Below are positions 1 to 15,200 of a DNA stretch of 64,000 bases, one piece after another; positions within the stretch are counted from its first letter, which is position 1; every line of letters begins with the position of its first letter. The stretch is taken from positions 19,349,383 through 19,413,382 of the forward strand of contig NC_092808.1 of NCBI RefSeq assembly GCF_040954645.1, in the 5' to 3' direction. A program made the translations under genes and the position numbers. This DNA comes from Diabrotica undecimpunctata (Eukaryota > Arthropoda > Insecta > Coleoptera > Chrysomelidae). The notes under the pieces were generated by a model, which ran no database searches, had not been told where the DNA came from, and saw only the letters and a list, made by a program, of their open reading frames with translations.

Positions 1-478
1 TTCAATTTTTAATTTATATAATAAACAATTACATCATAAACACTGAAAAAGCTATAGAGAGAAAACTTAAAAAATTTGAAATTGATAAAATGTTTGCTAC
101 ACTTATTAGTTTTATTATAAGTATGTTATCCTTAGTGGCACACCTTTCATACTCGTAGGTTACATTCATCTATATAAAAAGCAACTTCAGTAAAGATTTC
201 AGGACGATCCGCTGAATGTTGAAAAAGTTATGTAGGGAAATGTAACTTATTCTTTAAAATACATGCAGTAAATTCCGCGATTTTTAAATGAAATTAACAA
301 TTCTTCGTCTTACAAACTATTAATTAATTAAAAAAATATAGCGCGAGGACATTCTAGTATACTGTTAAATAGTATATTTTTATTGAAAACAATTTAAAAA
401 AATCATTTTAATCTAAAAATCAAAAAGTTGTCTGAAGGGAAATAAGTCATCTATGAAGTTAAAAATAATGGAGATTTC

Positions 479-480
<2 letters not shown>

Positions 481-554
<74 letters not shown>
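481..554. repeat. (TA)n microsatellite
   Basis: About 36 uninterrupted AT units. The tyrosine/isoleucine-alternating open frame across it is a product of the repeat and not a gene. Confidence 0.95.
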
Positions 555-558
<4 letters not shown>

Positions 559-1944
559 TTCCTGAGAGTCCTAAGAGGAACATAGGGCTTCCTATGTTCC
601 ATGAAGTATCTCTAGCAAACTCTATTTCTTGCTAGTGCTTTGATTTCAAGCCAGGATTTTTCCATTTCTTTCCTTTCCTCCAGTGTTGTCCTTTTATAAG
701 TTTTCTTGTCAGTCACACTTTCTGTCGGTCCTCAAGATTCCAATGCAGCACTGTACTGGCAATGTCATCTGGTGTCTACTAAGTGTATGGCCCAGCCAGC
801 TCCATTTTCTTCGCCTTATTTACTTTATGATATTTTCTGGTCTGGTTCCATAAATTTTCATTACATATTTGAAAATTTTAATTTCGTTTTAGTTGGGTAA
901 ATCCTGGAAGAGTTAGTAAAAAAATGATTTTTTGAAATTATCTAGGCAAATTATTGATGGATTTGAACTTGTGAAAATTCAAATTAACTGTCTCTTTATA
1001 ACACAATAGTTTCTCAGTTCAAAAATTGCTCTTAAAAATACTACATTTTCGGACTTGGCATTTGTTTATAAAAAAAATAGAACCGGTCTGACCTTACCTG
1101 GATACATATTTTTCATTAACTGTATCTCCCCTATGACTTAAAACGATCAGTTACCTGTAATTTATTTTTTTTTACCTATTTTTTTCTCTAAACTGGGTTA
1201 AATCGATAATTCTAATTCTCAATGTGTAAGCCTTAATTTTTGCATATTTCTATTTTTGTTCACTAAAAAATCTAATCCACTATTCTAAATTTATAAGGTA
1301 GATTAAAAAAATATGTACATCGATTCTACAGTTCAAAGAATATATTCATAATTTTAATAACAATGTTTATTATCGACTTATGTAGTAGATAAACTTGTTA
1401 TTAAAATACAGTAAACTCCATGAATATTTTATACTTAATTCTGTATTTTCCACTGTAAAATATTAAAAAAAAATAGATATTTCAGTGTTTTCCACGAGAT
1501 AAGATTGTTGTCGGCATGTTTATTTCATATGAATTTCTCGTCAAAAGTTATGAATACACGATTCTTTTCAAATGAATGTTTGAAATAATTACTTATTTTC
1601 AAATAAATTAACACCGTGCATCTGCTTTATTTCAAAAGATGTCTAACTCAACATTCTTGTAAAAAATAAAAAAATTAACAGCGAGATAATCTCTTGCAAC
1701 AACTGTTTCATTTAAAAAACTATAACAATAATTTTTTGATTCGTAGTGTGTCCTTCACGACTAAGAGTGTGTGACATTAGACGTGGCGATAACTTTTAAC
1801 GATCAATTTATATCTACAAAGAAATTTATTTGATTGATTTTTATTTTGTGGTTAATACATTTTAATATAATTGAGTTAACACAAATAAATTAACTAAATG
1901 ATTTTCATAGATATGAATCAAGGTAATGGGCTGACAAAGTGAAC

Positions 1945-2440
1945 ACAATTTACCTGTTTGACCACAGCAATTGGTCGTATTTGTAGTTTGCAGAACGAAG
2001 AAATTAGGAAAAAATTCCAAGAACAAATAAAGGGAAAACTATCAGGACAGAAAGTAGGACAAGAAATAACAGTAGGTGGGAACGACTCAGAGAAACGATT
2101 CAATCAACAGCCAATTTAGCACTACTAAAACTCTTTCAAAGAAGACAAAAAGATTGATATGATAATGATTGTAAGAGAGCGATTGGGGAGAGGAATAGAG
2201 CCAGAATCAATAGCATAAGGAAGAATAATTTGAACAATTTGAAACTATATGCTGAAAAGAGAAGGGAAGCAAAGAAAAGGGTGTACCTGGAAGAAAAATT
2301 AAATAATATTGAAGAAGATTTTGTAAATAACAAAGTCAGGAACTTCTACCAATAAATAAAAAAAGAATGAAGTCAATATAAAATCCCACCGAAATATAAA
2401 GATGAGAACTTACATTTAGTAGGAGGAATAGATGAATTTT
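1945..2440 (+). mobile_element. Decayed LINE fragment (linker between endonuclease and RT)
   Basis: The + strand, read across several frames, gives a lysine/glutamate-rich helical stretch followed by a segment close to VRNFYQ-IKKE-SQYKIPPKY, then KDENLHLVGGIDEF. That layout is the linker just before the reverse transcriptase domain of RTE-like insect LINEs. Stops and frameshifts are frequent. No RT follows; after about 2440 the sequence becomes unclassified AT-rich DNA. I infer an internal scrap of an old insertion. Confidence 0.5.
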
Positions 2441-3259
2441 ATACCTCGATACATAGTTTTCATTAACTATGCCTCAACCCATGTGACTTTCAGCTATTAG
2501 ATGACTATAATAAATTTTTCTGTGAAATATCATTTTTCATTACTAGACTGGGTTAGTTATTAGACCAAGCGATAAAGGTATAACATAGGAAAGTTATATG
2601 AAAAGACTTAGGAAACTAGATGTGTCATTGTTTTTTTTTATCAGATGAAAAATCGTTACTTTTGTTTGTTGCAATATTGTGAAAAAGCTATATATATATA
2701 TATATATACAGGGTGATTGATTATTGTGAGGAAGCTCAGTATATCTGTTATAGTAAAAGATACAAAAAAATCATGTACAAAAATTGCAGATACCTTTACA
2801 TATTTTAAAAGTTGCTACAATCTTACGGGGTGTTTCATAGCAGCATGCCAGATCAAAATTATATTTCTTTGTAAAAGGGATCCCATGTGTTTTATTTTAA
2901 TTTTGAAATCTACTTCACACTGTAAGCTGTTATACTGGGTGTTTAAAAAGTTAGATCAAAGGAGTATGAGAACAATACTCTATTTCAACGATAATTTTTT
3001 AATAATTGTCAAAAATTTTAAGAATGATTAAGTTTGATAATATTTATGAAATAGAATTGAGGATATGTCTAAACTCAATTACATTATTTTCTTGGTTTAT
3101 TTTAAATTGATCAACCTATATTTTAATTATAATCGAAAAATGCTATTGGCATAATTAAATTTTTATGAAGCAATGTTTTTATTGCAAATTTAAGCGGAAA
3201 ATGAGCTTTTTTGTAAAAACTGGAGAAAAGCTATATAATCTATAATTTTCTATTTTTAG

Positions 3260-6200
3260 GTGGCAAGTTGGACCTTTGGCAACATTAGATCCTGATGCTA
3301 AACCTGAAAGTTTAGATTCTCTTAACAAAGACATTAAAGGTAAGTGTTAACACGAATTTTTATTTAAATAAAAACACAAGATGCAGGCAAGATGCAATAG
3401 ATATAACGTTTCAAAAAACAACCTATACATTACAGGTTTAAAGTATCTTTCGAAGTGGACATTGGTTCACGAGAGGGATGGGTAGAGAAAATAGCAGGCT
3501 GCGGGGTTATACCTGGTACACAGGCGGGTCTAAAACTGTAGGAATATTCGGTAGTGGTGGAAACGGCATAGCATAGCCAAATTATATCGTATCTTAGGCT
3601 ATTATAAATGCTTTAATATACTTACAGGAATTATTTTAAAGTAGGGAAAACTTTTGTATTGGCAATAAATAAATAAGTTCTTAAAAAAAATGCTTTACAC
3701 TATCAAGACACGACCTAACGATTAACAAATCAACAAACCAAAAAACAGCTTTGCACAATAACTACTGTAACTCTTCATTCGACGGACGACGGAAAGGAAA
3801 CACGAAGTGCGTGCCTGTTAGCCCAATAAAGTACATTCATTTAGCAAATTCCCATCTGTAAACACACACGTGTTGATATTCCCCTCTCATTCGTCAAGAG
3901 GCTATTAAATATAATTTATTGCCTTAAGCCAGACGGATTCTCATGGTACAGATCCAAACTTCCCAGTCTGTTTAAATTCAAATTGTAGCGTGTTGGTTTT
4001 TAAGTTAATATATTGTGTGTTATAGTTATTGTTAAGTTATTTACTGATCGTGTTATTTTTTAGAGTTTAGTTTAAGTGTGATTTAATGATTAAATTTCAA
4101 GAAATTCTTACACTAATAGTTTCAAAAGTAAATATTTTTAAAAATCATATGATACACCTCAGTACGACCCTGTTTGGCTTTCACGTGCGTCTGTTGACAA
4201 TTGGGAATATGTAAAATGAATGTAGTTTAGTTCGATAATTTATGACCAATAGCCAATACTTTAGAGAGTGCCAAATTCGCTTTCAGTTCTTCTTCAAATA
4301 TTCTTCATTAAAAAGGTTACCAATCATGATTGAAGCCTGTATTACAGAAGGTTTAATGCTGATTTAATAAATAGAAGACTTTGTAGACCAATAAAATTTG
4401 TGATGATTCGAGTTTCCAAAGTACTTTCTGTAGGCGAACTTGAGGGATTTTACATACGGTGATCTTGAAAATATGACAAAATATATTTAAATAATTCATA
4501 AATTAATATTAAAAATTATATTTCCAGGTGTAATAATTGTATGGCCAGAGGACTCATATAAACCATTTGATGAAACTCACGACACCATAAAACTTATTAA
4601 AAAAGCTAAAGAATTAGGCACGAACATTATTGTAGATTTGGATCCAGCAGCTACTGATCTGTGGTATACAGAGAGTGAAAATTCAAATGAGACCTTCAGT
4701 GATTATTATATTTGGTTACCTCCTTCATACAAAAACGGTGTGTTGACACCTCCTAATAATTGGGTAAGTCAAAGACAAAGATATTTTATTTCTTTTTCGG
4801 TCCATCATTATCTCTAATACTGGTAGTACATAGTATATAATCAGGCACGTTAGCCTTTATATTTTGTTACAAACTCCGATACTTTCAGACTTCTAACGCA
4901 TGAATGATTTATTTTTAATATATAGAATAGGCAAAGTAATTAAGAAGTAAGTATAGATTATGTTACAGCTTGTAACGTATCATAATACTAATATTTCTTA
5001 TTTAATAGTACAGAGTACCTCTCTGTACTATAATTCCCTTCATTATATTTATTTGTAAATGTATCTTTACTGCAAAAAAGGTCGAGATTTCGTTAAATGT
5101 CTTTTTTTACCTCATAAATCTCTCAAATTTTATTACCTCAGACTCTTTCAAAGGAAATATTTACATAATGAGGCATTCCGACGCAATATTTTCGTACAAA
5201 AAAAAAACAACTCCAACCGATTCTTTTGTTTACACCTGCATAAATTAGTCCATTTTTTATTTACACAATACTCGAAGTGCCAATCTTCGTCGTCAGTAAT
5301 CTATGTTAAAAATTCATTTTATAGTCATGAAGAATAATTCAAGCCATACATCTGCATTTTTCCTAAATAAAGGTGTACAATTACATTATATTTTCACTAA
5401 AAGGGTTCTTAGTAGTCGATCACAAAAGATATTTTATTTCTTTGAAACTATAAGCCGTGAGAGTATTCTAATAAACTGTCACCACTCTAAGAAATGTTGT
5501 CACCATTGTAGAAGACGCCTGTCTCAATATCCTTGGATGCATCTACAATTCTTAGGGGATACTTATCCCTGCGAGCGGGGCAAGGCTTACTGGTCCCACT
5601 AGTCTGGACTGACTGGTTTCGCCCTCGCGGATTTACAAGAGGGTAGGGAGATTTGGGAGAAAGGGGATTAAGGACTTCTAGGTCTCAGGTCCTGTAAAGA
5701 GCGAGTCTATGGGCTTGCTTTAGAAGTCGGAGAACTGCATAAGCAAAAAATGTGTATCTCTTCTAGTCTCTACCTGTAACGGCCGGGAAGAACAATAAAA
5801 CCAAATTTCGAGTTTACAATGTATTAAATAGACTGTATACTACAACTAAGATAACAAAATATCAGTTAAGACCAATAATGATTCGATCAGGAGCGAATGG
5901 AAACGAGAAGAGACAAAGCAAGGAATTAAAGAGTGGACAATTCCGTATTCTTGTATATTCCTTGGGTTAGTATATATATATATCTTAGTTACCTTCGCGT
6001 ATTTAGGCTCTAACTAATGAATACGCCTCCAGTCCTACAGGAATTCAAGATCAGTCAGTTGAAGTACGGCGCGCTATCACGAACTTTCGAATCTCCAGAT
6101 ACCGGCACTTATACGTCACACTACCCCGTCGAGTTACAATAGTGCGCTCACTGGCTGCGTATCGTCTCGGGTGCCCGTGCTTCTTGCGTGGAGCGCTCTC

Positions 6201-9200
6201 AAGTGCCTCCTTCTCACTGGTCTCCGCTGGCCCGCTTCGTTCGGTTTTTTATGAGCCCGTATTCTCAATTTCCGATCGTAGTACCAAGGTCGAGTTATTT
6301 TTTTTTGCTGACTGAGTCCCCGTGTTATTTTCCAGCGAAGGTCTATGTTTTTAAACGTGATTTTTTTTTCTTTTAAACAACCGTGGCGACCTGATATTTG
6401 AGACTCGTGTAATACACTTAAACTAGGTCGAGTTTTCAATCTTTGTTTAATGTAAAATGTATACATTAACTATGTTACTAACTAGCTATGAATTATTTGT
6501 TCTTTAATCAATTGGGACTATATAATAATTACTTAAATAAGTATTACTCTTTTCTAGGCTAACTACCCCTTAATTTTTTCTTCTTTATTTCCTTGCTATG
6601 TTTACATTACAGTATCACAAAAAAATCTCCCTTTGTTTAGTAACAAACATTCATTCTCTCGTCCTACAAAAATGGTAGAAAGTGACTAATATTTTCAATG
6701 TAAACCTTTGCGAGTTTGAGGGGAAAGGAAATCGACGAGTCAAAGGCGTGCCTGTACGTGCTTCGACGAAGATTAATTATTCAGAGTCTTTCATAATGAA
6801 CCACTTAAATGTTAGATTCTTGGAAAAAGGACATCCACAACGGATCTATATAACACATTATTTGTTACATTTTAACTTTTTTGTTTGTTTCCAGAACTAT
6901 CTAAACAAGAACTCGTCATGGGAATATTCAAAGGTTCGCGAACGATTCTACTATGCTCCATTAGGCGTTCCTCATCTCAATTTCCGCGAAAAGGCAGTCG
7001 TACAAGAATTCTCCAAAATTATAAAGAAATTCATAGGACATGGTGCGTCAGGAATTCGAATTAGAAATGCTCCATTATTGCTGGTAGATCCCAAATTTCA
7101 AAACGAAGCCAAATTTGAACACAAGGATGGTGTCGAAATTGGGGATCCTGAATTCTTCACTCCTACCAAAACTATGAATTTATTGGATCTTGGCAAGCTG
7201 CTGTTGAACTGGAAAGAGGTTTGTATATTTTAATTGACTTTATTTATTAGGAACTTTTTCTTATCAGTGGCAAGGAGGTCCGTGTCGTCAGCATATCGGA
7301 TGTTTTAATAGGTTTTTCATTCACCTTTATTCCTATGTCTATATCTTCTAAGGCATCTTGAAAAATGCATGCAGAATATAAATTGAACAGGAGTGGCGAA
7401 AGTATATACCGCTGTCATCGACTCGCTTTAGAATTTGAATATCCTATGTTGTCCTACTTCCTAGTTTTATGTGAACTAACTGGTTCCAATATAAGTTCTT
7501 GATAATAATAGATAAATGTTTAATATGTGTTTAACCAAAAGTCATTTTTATACAGATGTTACCTATTTTTTAAAACTGAGTCTATAAAAGATCCAAATCA
7601 GCTTCAGAATTAAACGAAATATCGCACAATATTTCACTTGTACAAACTTTTTATTATTTTTAAAATAGCAACCGTGGCAACACTGCCCTAAGAGCTTATG
7701 TTTGTCAAGGTTTGCGCGTTAAAAAAGATGCTGGACAAGAGAAACTCAGTGTATATGCATGAAACAAGTTACATGTCAATTCCATCAAGTTATACAGTCC
7801 ACAATTATTGTTTCAATGTTAACCAATGAACCATTGAAAATAACATACACCACCTATACCAAAAATAAACAAAAAATCATTAAACCAACTCGTCATATCA
7901 ACAAAAAGACAAAATTTTTCATTCTTTCTCATTTTACTTCCTTAGAACCCATATTTTCAATTAAATTTGCGATGCTAACAACTGTTTCATTGTTTTACTG
8001 AATTAATTACTTTAAAATCTTTTGTACCCTTTTCAGGTGGTAAAAAATAATACAGCGGATGGCCTCTTAATGGTAGCTGAAGAATTGGGTAAAATTCAAT
8101 CTTACCAAGTTAACGACAGCTTAGTGGTGGATCTGCCTCTTATGACAAATGTGTTCTCCAAACCCAATGTCACAACCATCGTGAATCGATTAAATCACAC
8201 ATTCAAAATTGATAACGTCAAATGGCCCCTATGGAAGGTAAGTTACTTTGGTAAAAAATTAATTTTATTGAACTCATTGAAAAAGTATAATACTTTAAGG
8301 TCAAGCAGAAACATGGGCTACATCGTTTATTTACAGTTTTAGATATAGTTTTAAAAAAAGCTAATCAGAATATTGCTTATCATGTTATAGACCTGTGATG
8401 TTTTTCTTCCATTGCCTCACATATTTCATTCATCTATTATAAAATATTCTCTCATCCACTTACTATTTTTTATTCGGTAATTTTTATAATAGCTTTTAAA
8501 TTCGTTCCACAGTTCTTCGAGATGTTATAGTTTTTCGATATTTAGTCCATATAAATAACGAATACCTTGCTAAAATAAAAATTAAAATTGAAAAAGCATG
8601 TGCGAAATATATAAAAATGAAAAAGTTTCATTGTAAGGGAGGTTTGACATTAGTCCTAAAATACGATTGACTAAATGTTCCTTATACAATGTGTTATATT
8701 GAAATTTAATCGTGGTAGCAGAAGTCGTGATGGATAACTAAGTCAACATTCTACCCCACGTAGTCAAGAGAAGAATAAATATGTTACTGTGGAAAGAGTG
8801 AAACAACAACGCACCGACTAGACTTTGATAAAGAACGGCATTTACTTTAAGATGGCCACTGAAGAGAATAATCAATCTATAGTTAATGGTGCGCAATTCG
8901 ACAAATTTGGTTTTAAGTGTATTGGAGGTTGCCGACATTTCAGGTCTCCTTTATATTAGCTGTGATTTAGTAATACGGTTAATCATTAAACGTTTTACTT
9001 TTATTTATTATTTTATTAATTTAATGATATAATTTTGCACGTATTTTAAACTAACTTGTATTTTATTGATAAACAAATTCATTTAAGCATAGTTTAAGAT
9101 TCTTCAGTGCCTTTCTTCCACCTCTTTCTATTACTTTCATTATTATAACTAACTTTCGATTGTAATAACTATTTTATTTTATAGGAAACAAGTTCTTCTC

Positions 9201-12200
9201 TTCCACCAGACGTCATCAGTATCGTGACAAGTCTTCTTCCAGGAGCAAGTTTGGTGAAATTAAATGATACTATAGACCACCAGCTTCTTCAAATTAGGGA
9301 ATCGCCTTCGATCATGAGGGGCAATTGTGACATGTATGCAGTCAGCAATGATACCGTATTTGCTTTTGTCAGGTAATATAAATTCTGTATATTTTTATAT
9401 TAATTCATGGTTTCGAGTCACTACAAATAACGGCAGTTTTTTAGAGGTATAGAACTTTAACTCCATTAACGGAGGTTGGTGACAACATTTCTAAAAGTTT
9501 CTCTGTCTTTTGCAACGTGGAATAATTCGTCTGCAGTCATGTTTGTCCAGTCTCGAATATTTCGCAGCCATGACTTCCTCTTTCTTCCTATTCCCTTTTT
9601 TTGCCATCGACTCTACCCTGCATGATGACCTGCAGAAGACTAAATTTATCATTCCTGTATGTTATGTGTCCCAGGTATGCAGTCTTGCGTACTTTTATTG
9701 TTCTCAATAATTTTTTGTCTCAACCCATCCTTCTCAGCACTTCCTCATTGGTGACCCTGGCAGTCCATGGAATTCTCAACATTCTCCAGTATATCCAAAG
9801 TTCAAAGGCTTCAAGCTTCTTAACTATTTGCGCTTTTAACGTCCATGTTTCTACCCCGTACAATAGTTGGGACCAGACGTAACATTCAACAAACATCAGT
9901 TTCAGCGCAGTATTCAGATTTTTGTCACAGAACATTTTCTTGAATTTTAAGAACGCTGCCCTTGCCATTTCTATTCGTAACCTGATCTCTTGGTCTGGAT
10001 CTAATTCTGTTTTGATGTAAGCTTCCAGATATTTATATTTTGTCACTCTCTCTATTTGATGTCCACCAAGGGTTAGTTGTTCATTATTTATTGGACTCCT
10101 TGATACTATCATAAATGTGGTCTTATCTATGTTGATGTCAAGTCCCATTTGAATGCATTCACTATTTATTGCATCTAGTAAAGTTTGTAGTTCTTCTATA
10201 CTCTCAGCCATAATTACCGTGTCATCTGCAAATCTCATGGTGTTTACGATTTCTCCACCAATTCTTATTCCCTCTTTTCTTTCCCATAAGGCTTTTCTGA
10301 ATATGACCTGTGAGTACACGTTGAAAAGCGTCGGAGACAAGACGCATCCTTGCCTGACCCCTCTCGCAATCGGTATATTATTTGTTTCTATATCGTTCAC
10401 CTTTACTACTGCTTTCTGGTTCCAGTATATAGCCTTAATAAACTCAATGTCTTTTTTGTCTAAATTGATGTTTTTTAATTCATCTATTAACTTCATATGC
10501 TGCACTCGGTCAAAGGCCTTCCTAAAGTCTATGAAGCATCATATGTATGCTTGTTATATTCCCGACATTTCTACAAGAGTACCGTCAACGCAAATAATGC
10601 CTCTCTTGTACCCATGCGTCCTCTGAAGCCAAACTGCGTTTCATCTATCTGCTCCTCACATTTCTTATAAATTCGGTTTTGAACAATTTTCAAGAGAATC
10701 TTTAAAGGGTGACACATTAGGCTTATCAATCTATAGTCATTACATGCTTTGGGATTGTTGTTTTTTGGTAGAGAAATTGACATCAAAGTGACCTAATTCG
10801 AAAGATAATAATTTTCTATGTCTATGTAAATATGATCTCTGGCAAATGGCTGCCGCAGTTGACTCGAATGTAGTCCAATCTAACGTTACAATCGATAACA
10901 TTTGTGGCTGTATATAAGCAATAACGTGGCGAATGTTGTGCTGCAAGTCTATAATCTTTCTGGGTAATCGGCGTAGATTGGTAACTTTACATACCCCCAC
11001 AGAAAATAGTCTAGTGGTGTTAGATCGGACGATCTTGGAGGCCAATGTACAGGTCTCAAACTTGAAAATATGCGGTCACCAGACATTTACTTCAATTAAT
11101 CGATTGTATCATGAGCGGTGTGATACTTAACGTCGTCTTGTTGAAACCACAGCTACTCCACTTCAAGGTTATTCGATTCAGGAACCGAAACATCAGTGAT
11201 TATGGCTCCATAGCGTTCACCATTGACTGTAACGTTATGGTCAGCATCGTTTTTGAAGAACTACTAACCAATGATTCCACCACCCCATAAAGCATACCAA
11301 ACATCAGTTTTCTGGATATAACGGCTCTTAACATAATATGATTGAGTATGACCTTCACTCCAAATGTAGCAGTTTTGCTTATTAACGTAGTCATTCGACC
11401 AAAATAAACAAAATTCGTTAATAAAAATCAGGATTAAGAACAATCTCGTTTTGGACACAATCTTCGGTGACCTTGTTCGGTGATGGTGTACCTTTAATTC
11501 TCGCACAAGTTGGATTTTGTAAGCACAGAAACCCAAGATGCGATGGTGGATGGACACATTATGGTCTTCCTTCATGCTACGCTCTACAGCAGCTATAACT
11601 TCTTATGTATGCATTGTACGACGTACCATTTAGAGTAAACATGATGCGAAAATGTTCCATCGTTAATCGAATTTATTAATTCTGTGATGAACGATTTTGT
11701 GTGCCATACGATGGACATAGTGTAGATACGAATTTCGAACAGAATCATGATTTTAGAAATAAATTTGTACAATTTAGAAGCTTTGTAGGCATCATTCTAT
11801 TCGTGTTGAAATGTCAAGCAAACCTAAACATAAAACATTTGACAGCTGTCAAAATAGCTGACATCAAAGAAAAATTTTTTTAATTGCCAACTTAAAGTTA
11901 TATACCTCTAAAAAACGTTACTATAAAGGTTTAAATAATCTTTAATTAAATTAATAAAAGTCCAATTACGTTTTGGTGTCTCTAAAAAGTATGTAAATAT
12001 CTCGATTATCATAATCTGAATCATCTGTGTGTGTCTCTTACCCGTTCATTTATGCACCAAACTCTAATGAATCACATAAAACTGTTGGTGCTGGCTACTT
12101 ATTATATCACTCTTACAAAGGTTCATTGTATTTGTCTTTTCTTTGGTGATAGGTAACGTGTCCCATTGTTCTTGATAATATTACGGCTCCAATAATATTT

Positions 12201-15200
12201 TTTTGGGGTTAAATGCCTTTTGTCTCTCCTCATTGTTTTAATTTTTTTTAACATATTCATTTTAGAAATGAATGTGATCTGGATTATCTTTATAGTTAAT
12301 ACTCAATACAAGTAATTTTTTAACAGTTTACGTCCATTCATCGGTGTCTCCATTTTTATTTTTTATTGATAGGATTTTTAGCTTTTTTTTTTTTTCATAA
12401 AAACAATTTTCTGGCCCATCTCTTAATGTCTTATTTTTACTATTTCCGTCTATCTGAGAATGTACAAGGTACATACACTCGATCATAGGGTGGCTCAAAA
12501 AATATTGGCGGGAATATCTAGAGTTTGAACAGGGAACAAAACTTTTGAAACATTGACATTTGACTCTGACTCGAAACCATGGAATTAATGTTTATTAAAG
12601 ACAATAATAAACTGTTTATAACGTTTCACGCTTACTTGATGATTTAGACAAAGGTATAGTATTTCTGAATTTAAATAATAAAGCCATAGTTCAAATATAG
12701 AAACGGTTATTATTTTTGTTAGGAATTAACTACAATTATAGTTTAAACCAGAGTTTCCCAAACTTATCTAAACCGCGACCCCTTTTTGCTAAAAAATTTG
12801 TTCGCGACCCCCCAATTTCCCCCCACTCATTTATTCAATATTATTTGACAGAAATATTGTGCCTAATTTACAATTATCTGATGGTTTCTCAAATTTAATT
12901 TTACTTTACTGTTTAAGTTTAAATCAAAAACAATTATTTTATTTTAATACAATTATTTTAATGATTGCGATCTGTCCCACTAGTAATTAGTAGTAGGTAC
13001 TTCTGCCAGAATAGCATTTACAATAAAAATAAATAATAAGAAGTCGACTGCACATTGTACACCGCGACATATTAGCTTGTGTCTACATCGCAAAACTCTT
13101 CCATGATAATCGCGAAAGCGCTCGCTACTAGATGACACTCTGGAACGTTCTCGTAGCCTCGTTTTGGCTTTATATAAGCGGCCATGCGCAACGAAACCTC
13201 AGTTCGAATCCAAACAGCCTATGGTGGCGAACGCGGTGTTGAGTAATGAGTAAATATTTTACGATTTACGTATTCTCGTTTACGTATTTACATCTACGAT
13301 AAATTATATACGTCTACTTCGACATTTAAATAGCAAACATCCAGATAAAAAAGACGAGCCCGTAGAATTCTTTGAAAGAAAGCTGAACGTCCTTCACAAA
13401 CAGCAAGACAGTTTTCCCTTGGCAACCACTACTAATGAAAAAGTATTATTAGCAAGTTATAAAGTTGCTTATCGTGTTGCCAAAACTAGTAATCCGCACA
13501 CAATTGCTGAAAATCTGATTTTTCCAGCAGGTGTTGAAATGGTACATATAATGTGTGGGGAAAGAGAGGCTGCAAAATTAAATACAATAGCTCTGTCAAA
13601 TAATACTATCCAAAGAAGAATTAGTGATATGGCGCTCAAGTGCAAGTTGTGGAAAATCTGGCATTCAAGAAGATATTTTATTTTGTTCCCCAGTGGAGAC
13701 CAATACCACTGGAAAATGTTAACTCGACACTTTTGTGAAACGTACACGTAAATATGATATTGACTGGGGTAAATGTATTGCTATATGCACAAATGGCGCT
13801 AAAGCTATGACAGGACATAAATCTGGTCTTGTCGTCAAATTACAAGAAATAATGCCTAATGCCAAATGGAGACATTGTTTTTTACATCGAGAAGCTCTTG
13901 CGTCCAAAGTTTTACCTCCTGAAATGGACTGTGTTATGAAAACCATCATTAAAGTGGTAAATTCCATTAAAGGAAAAGCTTTGCAGACCCGTATTTTTAG
14001 AAAAAATTGCGAAGACATGGGCGCTTTATTTGAAAATCTCTATCACACCGAAGTAAGGTGGCTTTCAAGGGGCAACGTCTTAAAAAGTGTATTTCACTTA
14101 AGAGCAGAGCTTTTAATGTATTTGAAAGATGAGAAGTCCCCATATGAAAATCAATTTTCCGATCCTATTTGGCTTCTGAAACTAGGTTTCCTTGCTGATA
14201 TTTTCGAGCAATTAAATATTTTGAACAGTAATTTACAAGGTCGCGACATTAATATAATTACAGCCACAGATAAAATTAAGGCGTTTATTGGGGCGTTATT
14301 AAGGCGATTTATGGTCCACCTCACTTGGCAAAAAACAACTCGATTCATTCCAGTGCCTTCAGGAAATTATGGAAAATGTATCCAATTACAGTGCTACAAA
14401 TTTTGAACAAGTTTTTGCTGACATGCATGTTATTTTTCTCAATTTAAAACAACAGCTCTGTGATTATTTCCCCGAAGAAATTCAAAACAGTTACGACAGT
14501 TGCAGATGGATACTAAATCCGTTTTTAGCCGATTCCTTTCAGCATGTTGAAATACCAATAAGCATGAAAGAAAAACTTATTGAAATATCAAGTGATGGAA
14601 TGTTGTGGTCCGTGGAACGGACCAATTTTGGACCGAAAAGATGCAGGAATACCCCCAGTTGGCGAGTGAAGCTGTAAAATGTTTGGTTCCATTTGTAACA
14701 TCATATTTGTGTGAGTTAAGTTTCTCGTCTATGACTGCCATTAAAGCAAGAGTTAAAAATCGTCTCATACTTGAAAATTATATAATTGTGTGTGTCTCAA
14801 ATACACAGCCTAGATTTGAAAGATTAGTTTCACAAAAACAGGCGCATAGCTCTTGACTGCATTAAGATTATAATATTTGACTTTGTTTTACTCTTTTATT
14901 TTTACGGACTTTAATATTTAGTTTTATATTTCGTCTGATAATTAATTGTTAATTTCTATTTACGGCGTTGTTAAAATAAAAATACATGATCTAACAAAGT
15001 GGTGCCTTTGTCTTATTTTGAAAATGTTCGGCGACCCCCCTAGTACCTCATGGCGACCCCCCAGGGGGTCGCGACCCCCACTTTGGGAAACACTGGTTTA
15101 AACTATATTTGTTCGGAATATTCTTACAATGTATAAATTATTGATATTTTGTTTGATGTGGAAAATCGAGTTTTGGGTGGTTTATCGTTAACCCCTTAAT

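Larger units (their letters stand above)
1..3259. other. Upstream intron or 5' flank of the CD98hc-like gene, no host exon recognised
   Basis: AT-rich DNA before the first recognisable exon of the CD98hc-like gene. I looked for an exon encoding the cytoplasmic tail and single membrane helix expected N-terminal to the exon at 3260 and did not find one, so it is probably upstream of the window. The stretch holds a TA microsatellite (481-554), a perfect 10-bp hairpin (GGAACATAGG, 4-nt loop, 577-600), a LINE fragment (1945-2440) and a short TA run near 2690-2708. The block at about 580-900 looks like dispersed-repeat DNA that I could not classify. Confidence 0.5.

Noticed and set aside
453..635. 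60-codon open frame on +
   Set aside because: It is mostly a translated TA microsatellite; no coding evidence.
5059..5602. Two overlapping + frames in CD98hc intron 2
   Set aside because: No similarity recognised, and the splice sites of the flanking exons join without them.
6134..6466. Overlapping open frames on both strands in the GC-richer block
   Set aside because: Arginine- and histidine-rich low-complexity translations with no recognisable domain; likely compositional.
8738..8938. Serine/leucine-rich - frame in CD98hc intron 4
   Set aside because: No domain, no splice support, and codon content typical of AT-rich noncoding DNA.
10153..10626. 157-codon + frame
   Set aside because: Antisense shadow of the RTE reverse transcriptase on -.
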